Positions 53,177 to 61,233 of a stretch of DNA of 64,000 nucleotides are shown here, in pieces. A program made the position numbers and the translations under genes. Under the pieces are notes generated by a model that saw only the letters and a program-made list of their open reading frames with translations, was not told where the DNA came from and made no database searches. How positions within the stretch are numbered: the first letter of the stretch is position 1; every line of letters begins with the position of its first letter. Source of the stretch: Bdellovibrionales bacterium RIFOXYC1_FULL_37_79 (lineage in GTDB: Bacteria; Bdellovibrionota; Bacteriovoracia; Bacteriovoracales; Bacteriovoracaceae); NCBI GenBank assembly GCA_001770015.1, contig MEQB01000002.1, forward strand, positions 1-64,000, given 5' to 3'.

Positions 53177-53710
53177 TTAAAACTGGCACTGATAACTCCA
53201 AGAATTTCCATCACCACCGAAATAGCCGGTCGCCGAATTGGATTCGCCAATCGTAAATCCACTAACTTCTGGTCTGACGGTATCAAAATGGGTGACGTCC
53301 TGTTGATAGTAATTCGATGAGAAACTGATTTTTACCCGGACTCCACTGACCAAACCACCGGGAAAAAAAGCATTTACGGTGACGGTGGGGCTACAATATT
53401 CGTCGGGATTTTTATCGCATGTACTGGTTTGGGCAATTCCACTCAGATATTTGTTTCTAATTTGGGCATCAGTGGTAATTTCATAATTCATTTCAAGCTG
53501 GGTTCGGGGGCTACCATGCTCAGTGTCCAGATACACTCTGCTGAATTGAAGCGCTAAACTACAGGAGTCATCAGTTTTAATATCGTGTCGCTTGGTGGTC
53601 TTGTTGTATGTGTATATGGTGCCGCCAGTATATTCGTGCACAGTATTTGAAAAAGCCGAGATTGAAAACGAAAGAAAGGTTAAAGCTGAGATTAAAGCGC
53701 CATATTTCAT
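53177..53710 (-). CDS. Secreted Cys-containing protein, unknown function
   Basis: 177 residues. Signal peptide MKYGALISALTFLSFSISAFS. The mature protein is beta-rich, with Cys in DDSCSLA, STCDKN, EYCSPT and the last SYQCQF, giving two likely disulfides. Strong ribosome-binding site GGAGC. Overall shape (signal peptide, ~150-residue beta protein, few Cys) resembles the products at 3964-4410 and 16276-16785, but no sequence identity was apparent. No family recognised. Confidence 0.75.
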   Translation of the reverse strand: MKYGALISALTFLSFSISAFSNTVHEYTGGTIYTYNKTTKRHDIKTDDSCSLALQFSRVYLDTEHGSPRTQLEMNYEITTDAQIRNKYLSGIAQTSTCDKNPDEYCSPTVTVNAFFPGGLVSGVRVKISFSSNYYQQDVTHFDTVRPEVSGFTIGESNSATGYFGGDGNSWSYQCQF

Positions 53711-53885
53711 TTTTTGCTCCAGGTTGGTTTGGATAAAAACATTGATAGGTTTTTGTAAATCAGAAAGGAATTTTAGTAAATATCTTTATGGGAGCCAGAT
53801 AAAAAATACCCGGTTTGAAATATTGGGTATGAACTTTAATCTGTGTGTTATATAAATGTCCGCCTGAACCGAATAAGGAGACGCT

Positions 53886-54434
53886 ATGAAATTATTAATT
53901 GTTTTTTGGCTGGTTTTTACCCTTGGACGAACTGGCTTTGCTCAATTACCTGATAAGATAGTAACGGCCCTTCAGGGAAATTACGATCTGGTGGATGCAG
54001 TTTTGACGGTTGGTGAATGTCCCTCGCGATTATCAGCGGAATACAAATGGGAAGAATCATTGGGTTTGGCCCAGCTTTATCTGGTTGATGTATCCAGTGG
54101 AACTGGAGAGTATTTTCAAGATCTCGCTTACGTGGATAAGGCGAGATACTCTGAATTTGAAGATGACGCGATTATCCCGACTCGTTTGAAAAGAGCTTTA
54201 TATGAAACCAATATAGAAAAAAGTGAAACTGGTTTTATTTTAACCAATATACTTCAGCGACAAAGTAGAAAAAACTGGTTTTCTGATTGGATAGCATGGT
54301 TTTCCAAGACCATCATGCTTGACTATGATGAAAAAGCATCGGTTCTAAATGTCACCGTCAAGAAGATGCGTCCGGGGGGAGAGTTCCCTGTACTTTTGGA
54401 CGTGGCATGCAAGTACCAGAAAAATATTCTCTAA
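53886..54434 (+). CDS. Secreted protein, unknown function
   Basis: 182 residues with signal peptide MKLLIVFWLVFTLGRTGFA and ribosome-binding site AAGGAG six bases before the ATG. The mature part is mixed alpha/beta (LPDKIVTALQGNYDLVDAVL, SLGLAQLYLVDVSSGTG, RKNWFSDWIAWFSKTIML, SVLNVTVKKMRPGGEFPVL). The two Cys (GECPSR, VACKYQ) may form a disulfide. No family recognised. Its 3' end overlaps the convergent HTH remnant by 90 bases. Confidence 0.65.
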   Translation: MKLLIVFWLVFTLGRTGFAQLPDKIVTALQGNYDLVDAVLTVGECPSRLSAEYKWEESLGLAQLYLVDVSSGTGEYFQDLAYVDKARYSEFEDDAIIPTRLKRALYETNIEKSETGFILTNILQRQSRKNWFSDWIAWFSKTIMLDYDEKASVLNVTVKKMRPGGEFPVLLDVACKYQKNIL

Positions 54435-54725
54435 GGACTTGTTCAAATCATGATGTAGATATTTACGATGGTTAGCGTTCAGTGGGTCTGTGATGCTTTT
54501 CAAGTTGTTAAGATCTAATTGGTCAATATTTAGTGTGTTTCCAATTTTAATCAGTAACCTGGTTTTCAGATCTCTCGTATTATTTTCGATGTGGTAGATA
54601 AGGGATGATGACACTCCAACCCTGGTAGCGAGTTCTTGAGGAGAAATATTTTGTTTTTCTCTGGCATCTCGAGTGAAATCACCAAACGAATTGTACCCCT
54701 CTAAATGGGGGTGAGTAGATACATT
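54345..54725 (-). pseudogene. Remnant of an Xre-type HTH regulator gene
   Basis: An open minus-strand frame reading YNSFGDFTRDAREKQNISPQ, ELATRVGVSSSLIYHIENNT then RDLKTRLLIKIGNTLNID, a complete Cro/C1-type helix-turn-helix. No ATG, GTG or TTG lies before the HTH; the only GTG (54614) is inside it, so the start has been lost. The end of the frame is antisense to the end of the 53886-54434 gene, suggesting a shortened or extended tail. It may be a decayed partner or competitor of the regulator in the nearby Xre-RES operon. Confidence 0.45.
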
Positions 54726-54795
54726 TTATGTTTAACACAGGCATGCTCAATAAATATCCTATAATATATTGTTATTTAAAGGTTTTTCTTAAATA

Positions 54796-54839
54796 TTGAC
54801 ATAAAGATATTTTCCTTGTTAGAGTCAAATCAAGGAAAA
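54796..54839 (+). promoter_or_regulatory. Promoter with inverted-repeat operator of the Xre-RES operon
   Basis: TTGACA (54796-54801), a 17-base spacer, TTAGAG (54819-54824) as a modest -10. A perfect 9-bp inverted repeat TTTTCCTTG-n12-CAAGGAAAA (54810-54818 and 54831-54839) surrounds the -10. Binding of the Xre antitoxin there would block the promoter, as in other toxin-antitoxin operons. The leader would be ~150 bases. Confidence 0.5.
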
Positions 54840-54979
54840 ACGAGAGGTTTTCAATAATATCAAATAATTATATAAATATTACACAATATACCGAATTTTA
54901 TAGAAAAATAGTGAAATTTAACATAAAGTTCTGGCACATAATTACGATATAGTTTATATTGGAATAAAGAGGAGGCGTC

Positions 54980-55660
54980 GTGTCAAATAAACATAAAACC
55001 AAACATCAATCGTCTCAAAACACCTTAATGCCTGTGAAAGGTGTACCAGGTATTGTATCTGATGAACGTGGCTACATGTTTTCAGTACACGATTTACCTA
55101 CGAGTGATCATTTCTTCTATGCAACGAATTTTAAGCTAATCAGAAAAGGAGATACCTTTGTGATTCTGTTTGGCAATCAATCAAGCTTTTCAAGCATGAA
55201 CCACTATGCACTGGCCATAGAAATTGTAATACCAATGAAATCAGCAATTGATTTTTTGTTTTCTACAATGTGGGAAATACCTTCTTCTGTAAGTAATCAA
55301 TCTTTTGGATTAACAGTACAGGAAAGGGTACGAAAAAATAATGATATCTATGGGGCAGAGGAAATTCCTGATAGTGATATAAATTTACCGGAAGATCCAA
55401 ATTGTTTTAGAAAATTTCCAGCCAATTATGTTGTTGGCTCAATCTCTAATGATCAAGCATTACTGGAATTTTTTGAGGCCAGTCCAGCCACAATGATTGG
55501 ACTTACCCATAGGGAGAGAGTTATTAGACCAAATTCGGGATTGAAAACAGTTGTCAGTGTACTTATGTCTGTAACTCTTTTAGATAAGTTTTTAGGGGAA
55601 GCTAAAAACATTTTAGAACCCTTTAAAGAACATTCATCTTTAACACAAATTGAGAGATGA
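54980..55660 (+). CDS. Unknown first gene of the Xre-RES operon (DUF3467-like beta domain)
   Basis: 226 residues from GTG 54980, with GAGG seven bases upstream. No signal peptide. The segment HFFYATNFKLIRKGDTFVIL, FGNQSSFSSMN then YALAIEIVIPMKSAIDFLFS, TMWEI resembles the compact DUF3467 fold in order (Y-A-N/T-N-F, strand, F-G, strand, I/V-x-P/S-x-x-A), but similarity is distant. The middle and C-terminal parts are not recognised. Three bases separate its stop from the antitoxin gene, and the three genes share one promoter, so it is probably a functional part of the module (inference). Confidence 0.65.
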   Translation: MSNKHKTKHQSSQNTLMPVKGVPGIVSDERGYMFSVHDLPTSDHFFYATNFKLIRKGDTFVILFGNQSSFSSMNHYALAIEIVIPMKSAIDFLFSTMWEIPSSVSNQSFGLTVQERVRKNNDIYGAEEIPDSDINLPEDPNCFRKFPANYVVGSISNDQALLEFFEASPATMIGLTHRERVIRPNSGLKTVVSVLMSVTLLDKFLGEAKNILEPFKEHSSLTQIER

Positions 55661-55663
55661 TTT

Positions 55664-56227
55664 ATGTTGAATACATTTTATGGTATAGAAACTCAATTTT
55701 TATATGGAAATACTTGTGAGGAAATTCCTAAAAGTGAAGTTCCAGAAGTGGCCAAGCGAAAGCAAACTAATGTTGATGTAAATCGAGTGAGAATAAAGAT
55801 AGATCCGCAAGAAAATGTTGCAGTAATTTGTGCATACCCGATTACTCCTTACGTAAGTAGTTCTCCTAAGAAGAAGGCTGTTTATAAATATTCTCTCTCA
55901 TGGCAAAAAGAGCTTAAACAGATAAGACAATTTTTTAAGTTTACACAAGATGATCTTGCAGAAATTTTGAAAGTTTCAAAGAGCACTATCCAAAAAATTG
56001 AATATGGAGATACAAAAAAACCATACGACAATACAATAGAAAGATTTGAAGCTATTTTAGAGCTGAAAAGAACTGTCTCTGAAAAGTTTAAAAACAAGAA
56101 ATATGCTATTAGAGCACTATTAAACGAAAAATTAACAGTGTTTGGAGAAAAATCTGCTATAGAAACTCTGAAGAATGGTGATGAAGAAACCATCTTCTTT
56201 GTTTTGGCAACTTTTAAACGAATGTAA
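55664..56227 (+). CDS. Xre-type HTH antitoxin of a RES toxin
   Basis: 187 residues. An N-terminal ~75-residue extension precedes an HTH of Xre type (~82-116): ELKQIRQFFKFTQDDLAEIL then KVSKSTIQKIEYG. The C-terminal ~70 residues (KKYAIRALLNEKLTVFGEKS then AIETLKNGDEETIF) would be the toxin-binding part; the usual MbcA/ParS (DUF2384) signature is not obvious. Such antitoxins cap the RES active site and repress their own promoter. Two bases separate it from the toxin gene. Confidence 0.8.
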   Translation: MLNTFYGIETQFLYGNTCEEIPKSEVPEVAKRKQTNVDVNRVRIKIDPQENVAVICAYPITPYVSSSPKKKAVYKYSLSWQKELKQIRQFFKFTQDDLAEILKVSKSTIQKIEYGDTKKPYDNTIERFEAILELKRTVSEKFKNKKYAIRALLNEKLTVFGEKSAIETLKNGDEETIFFVLATFKRM

Positions 56228-56229
56228 TA

Positions 56230-56907
56230 ATGAAATGCTATAGAGTAACAAGTTCCAAATACTCTGATCTTCAAAGCGTATGGGATGCAATTGGTTCAAT
56301 AGAAGGTGGACGTTGGAACAAAAGAAAAACAAAAGCTATCTATACGGCTAGTAATTATCAAGTTGCTGTCGCAGAAAAATCTTTTTATAAGATAATCCCC
56401 AAAGTCGAAGCCATCAAAGGAGAATCATCACCGAACTATCTTTTTGAAGAATGCACAAATGTACCTTTTGTCTTATTAGAATTAGATATAAATGGCTTGC
56501 AAAAAGACCTTATTAATCTAACTAAAAAAGTAACTTTGGAAGATTGGCTGTCAAAGGCAGGTCTTAAAAAGTATTCTGTGTCTGATTCTAGAAAATCTCC
56601 CTACGATTTTTTACCAGAACGATGGACAATGAAGTTAGCAGATTATCTGCGACAGCAAGATACTAAGGGCATTACAGCAAAATCTGCAAGAAGTGATTTG
56701 AGCAATAACCATATTTTTTATCCAACAAATTTATTACTAGAAGAAATAAATATTATTTCTCAAAAGGATATTAATATTTCTGCCATAGATTCAAAAAACA
56801 GAACTTATGAACAAGTAGGCAAAAAAATTAAATTTATAAAAAACAAAGTGCTCCTTGATATTGATAAAAGGTATGAAATTATTGATATTTTAAATTTTCC
56901 AATCTAG
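56230..56907 (+). CDS. RES-domain toxin (NAD+-degrading type)
   Basis: 225 residues. RES family hallmarks: YRVTSSKYSD (first Arg, residue 5), EGGRWNKRKTKAIYTASNYQ (GRW with Arg28, Tyr38) and VAVAEKSF (Glu49). These are the residues that line the NAD+ pocket in MbcT and ParT toxins. Family members phosphorolyse NAD+ or ADP-ribosylate a target, halting growth. The C-terminal ~90 residues (NISAIDSKNRTYEQVGKKIK) extend beyond the usual RES domain (~150 residues) and are unidentified. Immediately downstream of its Xre antitoxin. Confidence 0.85.
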   Translation: MKCYRVTSSKYSDLQSVWDAIGSIEGGRWNKRKTKAIYTASNYQVAVAEKSFYKIIPKVEAIKGESSPNYLFEECTNVPFVLLELDINGLQKDLINLTKKVTLEDWLSKAGLKKYSVSDSRKSPYDFLPERWTMKLADYLRQQDTKGITAKSARSDLSNNHIFYPTNLLLEEINIISQKDINISAIDSKNRTYEQVGKKIKFIKNKVLLDIDKRYEIIDILNFPI

Positions 56908-57017
56908 CAAAAATTCCATGCTTTTGATAAAGGCTTGACAGGGATTACATACTATTTTTTTGAAATGTTGTTTTGACCACTGGTCTGTGAATTTTTGCGT
57001 CTTTTTTTGCTAGTAAG

Positions 57018-57128
57018 GAAATTCCACATTTTTCCTTTACAGGAAGAGAGTACGATAAAGAAAGTTGGCTTTATTATTACAGGGCGAGCTACAGGCTGGC
57101 CGGAGCAGGAAACGTTAGTCTTTTATAA
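57018..57128 (+). pseudogene. Fragment of an RHS-repeat protein gene
   Basis: 37 codons reading KEIPHFSFTGREYDKESWLY, YYRASYRLAGAGNVSLL-stop. FTGREYDKE[ST]xLYYYRA is the RHS-core motif (FTGxxYDxETGLYYYRARYYDP) that precedes the variable toxic tip of RHS/YD-repeat proteins. The following RYYDP part is degraded. It lies between the RES toxin and a large lipoprotein gene, a leftover of an RHS locus. Confidence 0.6.
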
Positions 57129-57141
57129 AATTTAAACCCGC

Positions 57142-60100
57142 TTAGGGATTTGCTTGTTTATAAAAATAGTTGGTTTCTTGGTGAAAATTTCTGATCATTC
57201 CATCGACTTCCTCAAGCAAGGTTTCGCTTAAAATATCTTTTTCTACGATTTTGTCAATTTCGTAATGGATCGGTCCTTGTAATTTTTTAATTTCGGGATT
57301 GTTGTCTGGATCGATGGCCTTTTCAAAGTTTCTGATCTTGTTGATTTCATTCCATGCAATTTCCTTATACTTTTGAGACAGCAAGTTCTCGAATGTATCA
57401 CTTATGCTGAAAAGAAATTCGCCCCGAGTATTTTGGGTGTTCCAGTAGCTGGTTGCCATGTCTAATGCACCCATGCGTATATCTCTAACGAAATTAACAT
57501 TTTCATCTTTTATTAACCAAGGGAAAGTGGCGTAATCATCAAGCAGTGGTTCTTTTAATGCGTAGTAGAGCAAGTCGAAAATCCCCCAATTTTCCAGTCG
57601 ATTGGACATGGGGTGAACTATGCTAAACGCCAGGTTGAAATCATCTATTCTTCTGTTGCGGTTAACTTTTCGTAATATCGGTGCTTCTTGATCGTTGATA
57701 TGTAAAAATTCTTTTAAGTCATAACCAATTTTAAGCAGATCAGTAACTGGTAAATCCATGGTTATCTTTTGGCATCCCTTGCCGGTGTTTTTTAAACTGC
57801 ATTCTTCTTTTTCATATATTTCAAATTTGCCCAGTTTATACAAGGAAGCCATGGTGCGTGATCTTGAATTTAAGGTAAAGGGGTTGTATGTGTTAAAGCT
57901 TAGATCAACAAACCATGTGACAAATCCACGGGGATTATTGAGCCCATCATAAACGAGGTTGGAGAGGGCGCTCGATACAAATTCATCTTCGCTTAAACTG
58001 TTTAGATCAAACGTGAAGTAGTTTGTATCAGAAGATTGTGCGTAGAATTCGTGCTGACTCCAGTTATATTCGTTGTTAGGGGTGGTGATTTTTAAGTTTT
58101 TATAAAGCGGTGGAAATTGTTGGTTTTCAAGATTCAAACCTTTTTCAATAAATATTTTGGCCCTCACCAGATAATCAATTTGGGTGTAGTAAAAATGATT
58201 ATTTTGAATTTTGTTTAATCCGGTAAAGCCTTTTAGCCCGTATTTTTTAATTTTCTGGTTTAAGACTTCAAGGGAATTGTTTTTCTTGGCCTGTTGGTAC
58301 TGGTGGTATAAATCCCTCAGATACATTTCCTCGTAGGCTATCAGGTCCATTTGCAGTTTCTTTTCCTTTTTGTAAAGATTGAAGTAACAGTGATCGACTT
58401 CATGGTGGCGATTTATAAATTGAGTGAGATATGAGGTGGTAAGATGGTTGATTGGTGCTAAAACGGTGTTTAAATCTTGAATGGTTTGTTGGATTTTATT
58501 TTCATCCTTTTCAAATTTTCTAAGATATGCCTCGTAGGCGGAGATCATAACGGAAATCTGGCGATTGATTCTTTTGATGTTGGTTCTGATGCGCTCCAGG
58601 CTTCTTTCAAAGGATGGGCCGTAAAAACCGGGGTCGTTAGCAAGGCGTTCTCCCACTTTTGATCCTTGTAAAATGGAGGTGCGGGATTCTTTTAGGGTGA
58701 GCTGATGAATATAGTTGGAAGCGGGGTTGCAAAGATTTAAAAAGGTATTGTAGGTGTTGTCCGCTTGATAATTGGAAACCAGAGTTTGAAAATCAGTGCT
58801 TAGTTTGTTCAGTTCGTCGGTGGATAATTGTTCGGCAACAATTTGTAAAAATTGCTTCACCAGTTGGTATTCGTTGTTATTGGTGGCAAAATCGCGAAAT
58901 AGTCCCGTGTTGAGAGCAAAATAGAAGCTGTAGAGAATTTCGTCGGAGGATAGCGCTTGGACGTCGTTATTATAGCCAAAAAAGGATGGAAACTTACCTT
59001 CAAAAAATTCTTTCATGATCTGGTTTGAGGAAAGCTCATATTCCCCTCCATGAAAAGTGCGCATTTTTATGTTTAGGCCTTTTTTGGCAAATTCAAAAAT
59101 TAGCATCATCATTTCAGGGTAGGAGATCATATATTTTATGTTCATGTCGAGTACGGAAAAAAGATTTCTAAATAAATCCTGGTAGATTTGGGATGATGCA
59201 TTTTTTCCGTTTGTTAACATACTTTTTAAAAATAATTGTAGCTGCTCGCTTTTTTGATCGAGTTCTTGAAAGTGTGGAAAAGCTTCCGTACTTTTGGAAA
59301 TTGCTCGGGGAAAAAAAGTGGTGGAGGTGTAATTTTGTTTGTGAAAATAATCCACGATATTTTTGTGGGCGAGACTTAGTACTTGTAAAAATTTGATCTG
59401 GATATAAGTTTTGGCGATCTGCCCGAGTTTGTGGTGGTCAATCTTATGGAATGTTGCGATTTCGTTTAAAAAATAGGTGTTTCCGGTATTATGGTATGCG
59501 CTGGAGAGAATCAGATAGTAGATATCATAATCAAGGGAAGGGATTTCCAGGGATTTGAGGTAATAGGCAAGATCTGTTTGGTTGAAATGATCAAGTGTTT
59601 TTTGTTGTTTGATTTTAGCTTCAATAAAAAGATTTAGTTTGTTTTTATAAATTGATTTGGTTTTATTTTTAAGCAGGGTTTTGAAAACCAGCTCATCAAG
59701 GTTGGAGAAATATTTGTTGGAAGTTAACTCGTAGTTGGTGATAAAATTTTCAAATGAGGTCTGCTCTTCAAGACTTTTGGCATTTTCTGAAATGATATAA
59801 AGTGTTTCATTATGAAAATCCAGAAGATCCTTGTCGTTGCTGATTAACTTTCGGTATTTTTTTTCTTGTGCCAGATAAAGGTTAAATAGTTCAGCATCAA
59901 TTCTTTCGTTTTTAATTTCACTCCAGGCGTTTAAATAAAAATAATATTTGGCAATATCATGGGAATTTTGTTTGGCCAGATTGAGAAGAAGTGATCTCAT
60001 GCCTTGTACATTCCTGAGCTTTGAAAAATACAAACAGCCATTTAGATTGTGTTGGTTGCATCCTTCAAATATGATGGAGATGGAATCGATTAGTTCCTGG

Positions 60101-60387
60101 TCCTTGGAATTATGGTTGATTTTGGTATTTAAAATATTGACATATTTTTGTAGAAATTCAAGGACGCAAGGGGTGTTTGCAGAATATTCTGGCGTGGTCA
60201 TCACTTGTTCAAAGGTTTTGAAAGTGGATTCAAGGGGGCAGATGGACTTTTCATGGTTTGGTAAATGGTTGCTGGAAATAATAGCGGCCTTATGCTGGTT
60301 TGAAGCAGAGTCGATCTGTTTGGTGCATGAAAAACAAATCATTATTGCGGGTAAGGTGATCATCATTTTTATAAGCCAGTTCTTCAT
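57142..60387 (-). CDS. Large helical lipoprotein, paralogue of the product at 61230-64000
   Basis: 1081 residues with lipobox ICFSC at the end of an 18-20-residue hydrophobic segment, so probably an outer-membrane lipoprotein. Almost entirely helical; no enzymatic motif seen. Clear internal similarity to the third gene of the operon, for example YPEMMMLIFEFAKKG here and VPQMMLLTYKMAQKE there, and IMKEFFEGKFPSFF here and IINKFFQGDFPLWF there, plus shared EILYSFYFALN/ELIYAFDFALK. Ribosome-binding site AAGGTGA. It follows the predicted barrel gene by 12 bases. Function unknown, probably lineage-specific. Confidence 0.75.
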   Translation of the reverse strand: MKNWLIKMMITLPAIMICFSCTKQIDSASNQHKAAIISSNHLPNHEKSICPLESTFKTFEQVMTTPEYSANTPCVLEFLQKYVNILNTKINHNSKDQELIDSISIIFEGCNQHNLNGCLYFSKLRNVQGMRSLLLNLAKQNSHDIAKYYFYLNAWSEIKNERIDAELFNLYLAQEKKYRKLISNDKDLLDFHNETLYIISENAKSLEEQTSFENFITNYELTSNKYFSNLDELVFKTLLKNKTKSIYKNKLNLFIEAKIKQQKTLDHFNQTDLAYYLKSLEIPSLDYDIYYLILSSAYHNTGNTYFLNEIATFHKIDHHKLGQIAKTYIQIKFLQVLSLAHKNIVDYFHKQNYTSTTFFPRAISKSTEAFPHFQELDQKSEQLQLFLKSMLTNGKNASSQIYQDLFRNLFSVLDMNIKYMISYPEMMMLIFEFAKKGLNIKMRTFHGGEYELSSNQIMKEFFEGKFPSFFGYNNDVQALSSDEILYSFYFALNTGLFRDFATNNNEYQLVKQFLQIVAEQLSTDELNKLSTDFQTLVSNYQADNTYNTFLNLCNPASNYIHQLTLKESRTSILQGSKVGERLANDPGFYGPSFERSLERIRTNIKRINRQISVMISAYEAYLRKFEKDENKIQQTIQDLNTVLAPINHLTTSYLTQFINRHHEVDHCYFNLYKKEKKLQMDLIAYEEMYLRDLYHQYQQAKKNNSLEVLNQKIKKYGLKGFTGLNKIQNNHFYYTQIDYLVRAKIFIEKGLNLENQQFPPLYKNLKITTPNNEYNWSQHEFYAQSSDTNYFTFDLNSLSEDEFVSSALSNLVYDGLNNPRGFVTWFVDLSFNTYNPFTLNSRSRTMASLYKLGKFEIYEKEECSLKNTGKGCQKITMDLPVTDLLKIGYDLKEFLHINDQEAPILRKVNRNRRIDDFNLAFSIVHPMSNRLENWGIFDLLYYALKEPLLDDYATFPWLIKDENVNFVRDIRMGALDMATSYWNTQNTRGEFLFSISDTFENLLSQKYKEIAWNEINKIRNFEKAIDPDNNPEIKKLQGPIHYEIDKIVEKDILSETLLEEVDGMIRNFHQETNYFYKQANP

Positions 60388-60399
60388 AAATATTCACCT

Positions 60400-61233
60400 T
60401 TAAAAAGTTAATTCCACCGTTAGCGTAATTAGTCTTCTGGTATTATCCACATACCAAAGCTCAACCTTGTCGTTGGTGGTATGATCTCCTCCTGAATAAG
60501 CAAGTGATGAATGAAACGCCCCGTAGGTAAAGTCAAGGGAAGCGGAATTTTCAAAAGTGGTATTGGAGTCACCATTTACATTTTTCGCATATTTAAAGCT
60601 GAAGCCACCAGCGATCGAAAATCCCCAGATTAGGTTAAAGGAGTGTTCCTGGGAAAAAACGCTCATGGTGCTGGGGGATGGTAAATGGGTAGCAGGGTTA
60701 TGGGTGTAGGTGTTTATAACTTTAATGAAATTGGTGCCGTTAATCAGTGTATATGTGCCGTCAAAAAAGGTTGAATGTACGATTGCTTGTACGCCTGGAG
60801 ATGATTTATAACCCGCATATCTTGAACTTTCACTTGTGGGAATAATGTTAAAGAGCATGGGGATGATCTGGTGTTTTCCAATGAGTTGAAAATTTTTATC
60901 TTCAATTTTAAATGACCTGGTAAAGAGCAAAGTGGTGTCTGCGGCGTGGAGGCCATTTGAATCTGGATTTTCTTCATAGATGGAACTACCCAGCGTGGTG
61001 AAGGTAAGTGCACCCTTTAACTTGGTGTTGATATTATAGGGAAGGAAGTTTAAAGAGATGATGGTAAAAAGTCGATTGTCGTAGAGTCTGGGAGATTTTT
61101 CTTCTGCATAATCGCTGGTAATGTCATAACCTAAAGTTGCACCGAACATGGGAGTGGTTGATTTTGCTTCTTTGGCTACCAGGGAAAAGTTAAAAAAAAT
61201 CAGCATAAATATTATAAAGGACACCAGTCTCAT
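60400..61233 (-). CDS. Predicted outer-membrane beta-barrel protein
   Basis: 277 residues. Signal peptide MRLVSFIIFMLIFFNFSLVA. The rest is a series of amphipathic beta strands: TPMFGATLGYDITSDYAE, NINTKLKGALTFTTLGSS, FNLIWGFSIAGGFSFKYAKN, SASLDFTYGAFHSSLAYSGG, ending in TLTVELTF with terminal Phe. About 10-14 strands by eye. Its ATG overlaps the stop of the upstream large gene as ATGA, and the lipoprotein gene follows, so the barrel lies between two paralogous large proteins in one operon, perhaps as their membrane partner. Confidence 0.75.
   Translation of the reverse strand: MRLVSFIIFMLIFFNFSLVAKEAKSTTPMFGATLGYDITSDYAEEKSPRLYDNRLFTIISLNFLPYNINTKLKGALTFTTLGSSIYEENPDSNGLHAADTTLLFTRSFKIEDKNFQLIGKHQIIPMLFNIIPTSESSRYAGYKSSPGVQAIVHSTFFDGTYTLINGTNFIKVINTYTHNPATHLPSPSTMSVFSQEHSFNLIWGFSIAGGFSFKYAKNVNGDSNTTFENSASLDFTYGAFHSSLAYSGGDHTTNDKVELWYVDNTRRLITLTVELTF

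Noticed and set aside
54932-54937. TGGCAC resembling a sigma-54 -24 element before the Xre-RES operon
   Set aside because: The matching -12 part (TTGC) is missing; TACG lies at that place.
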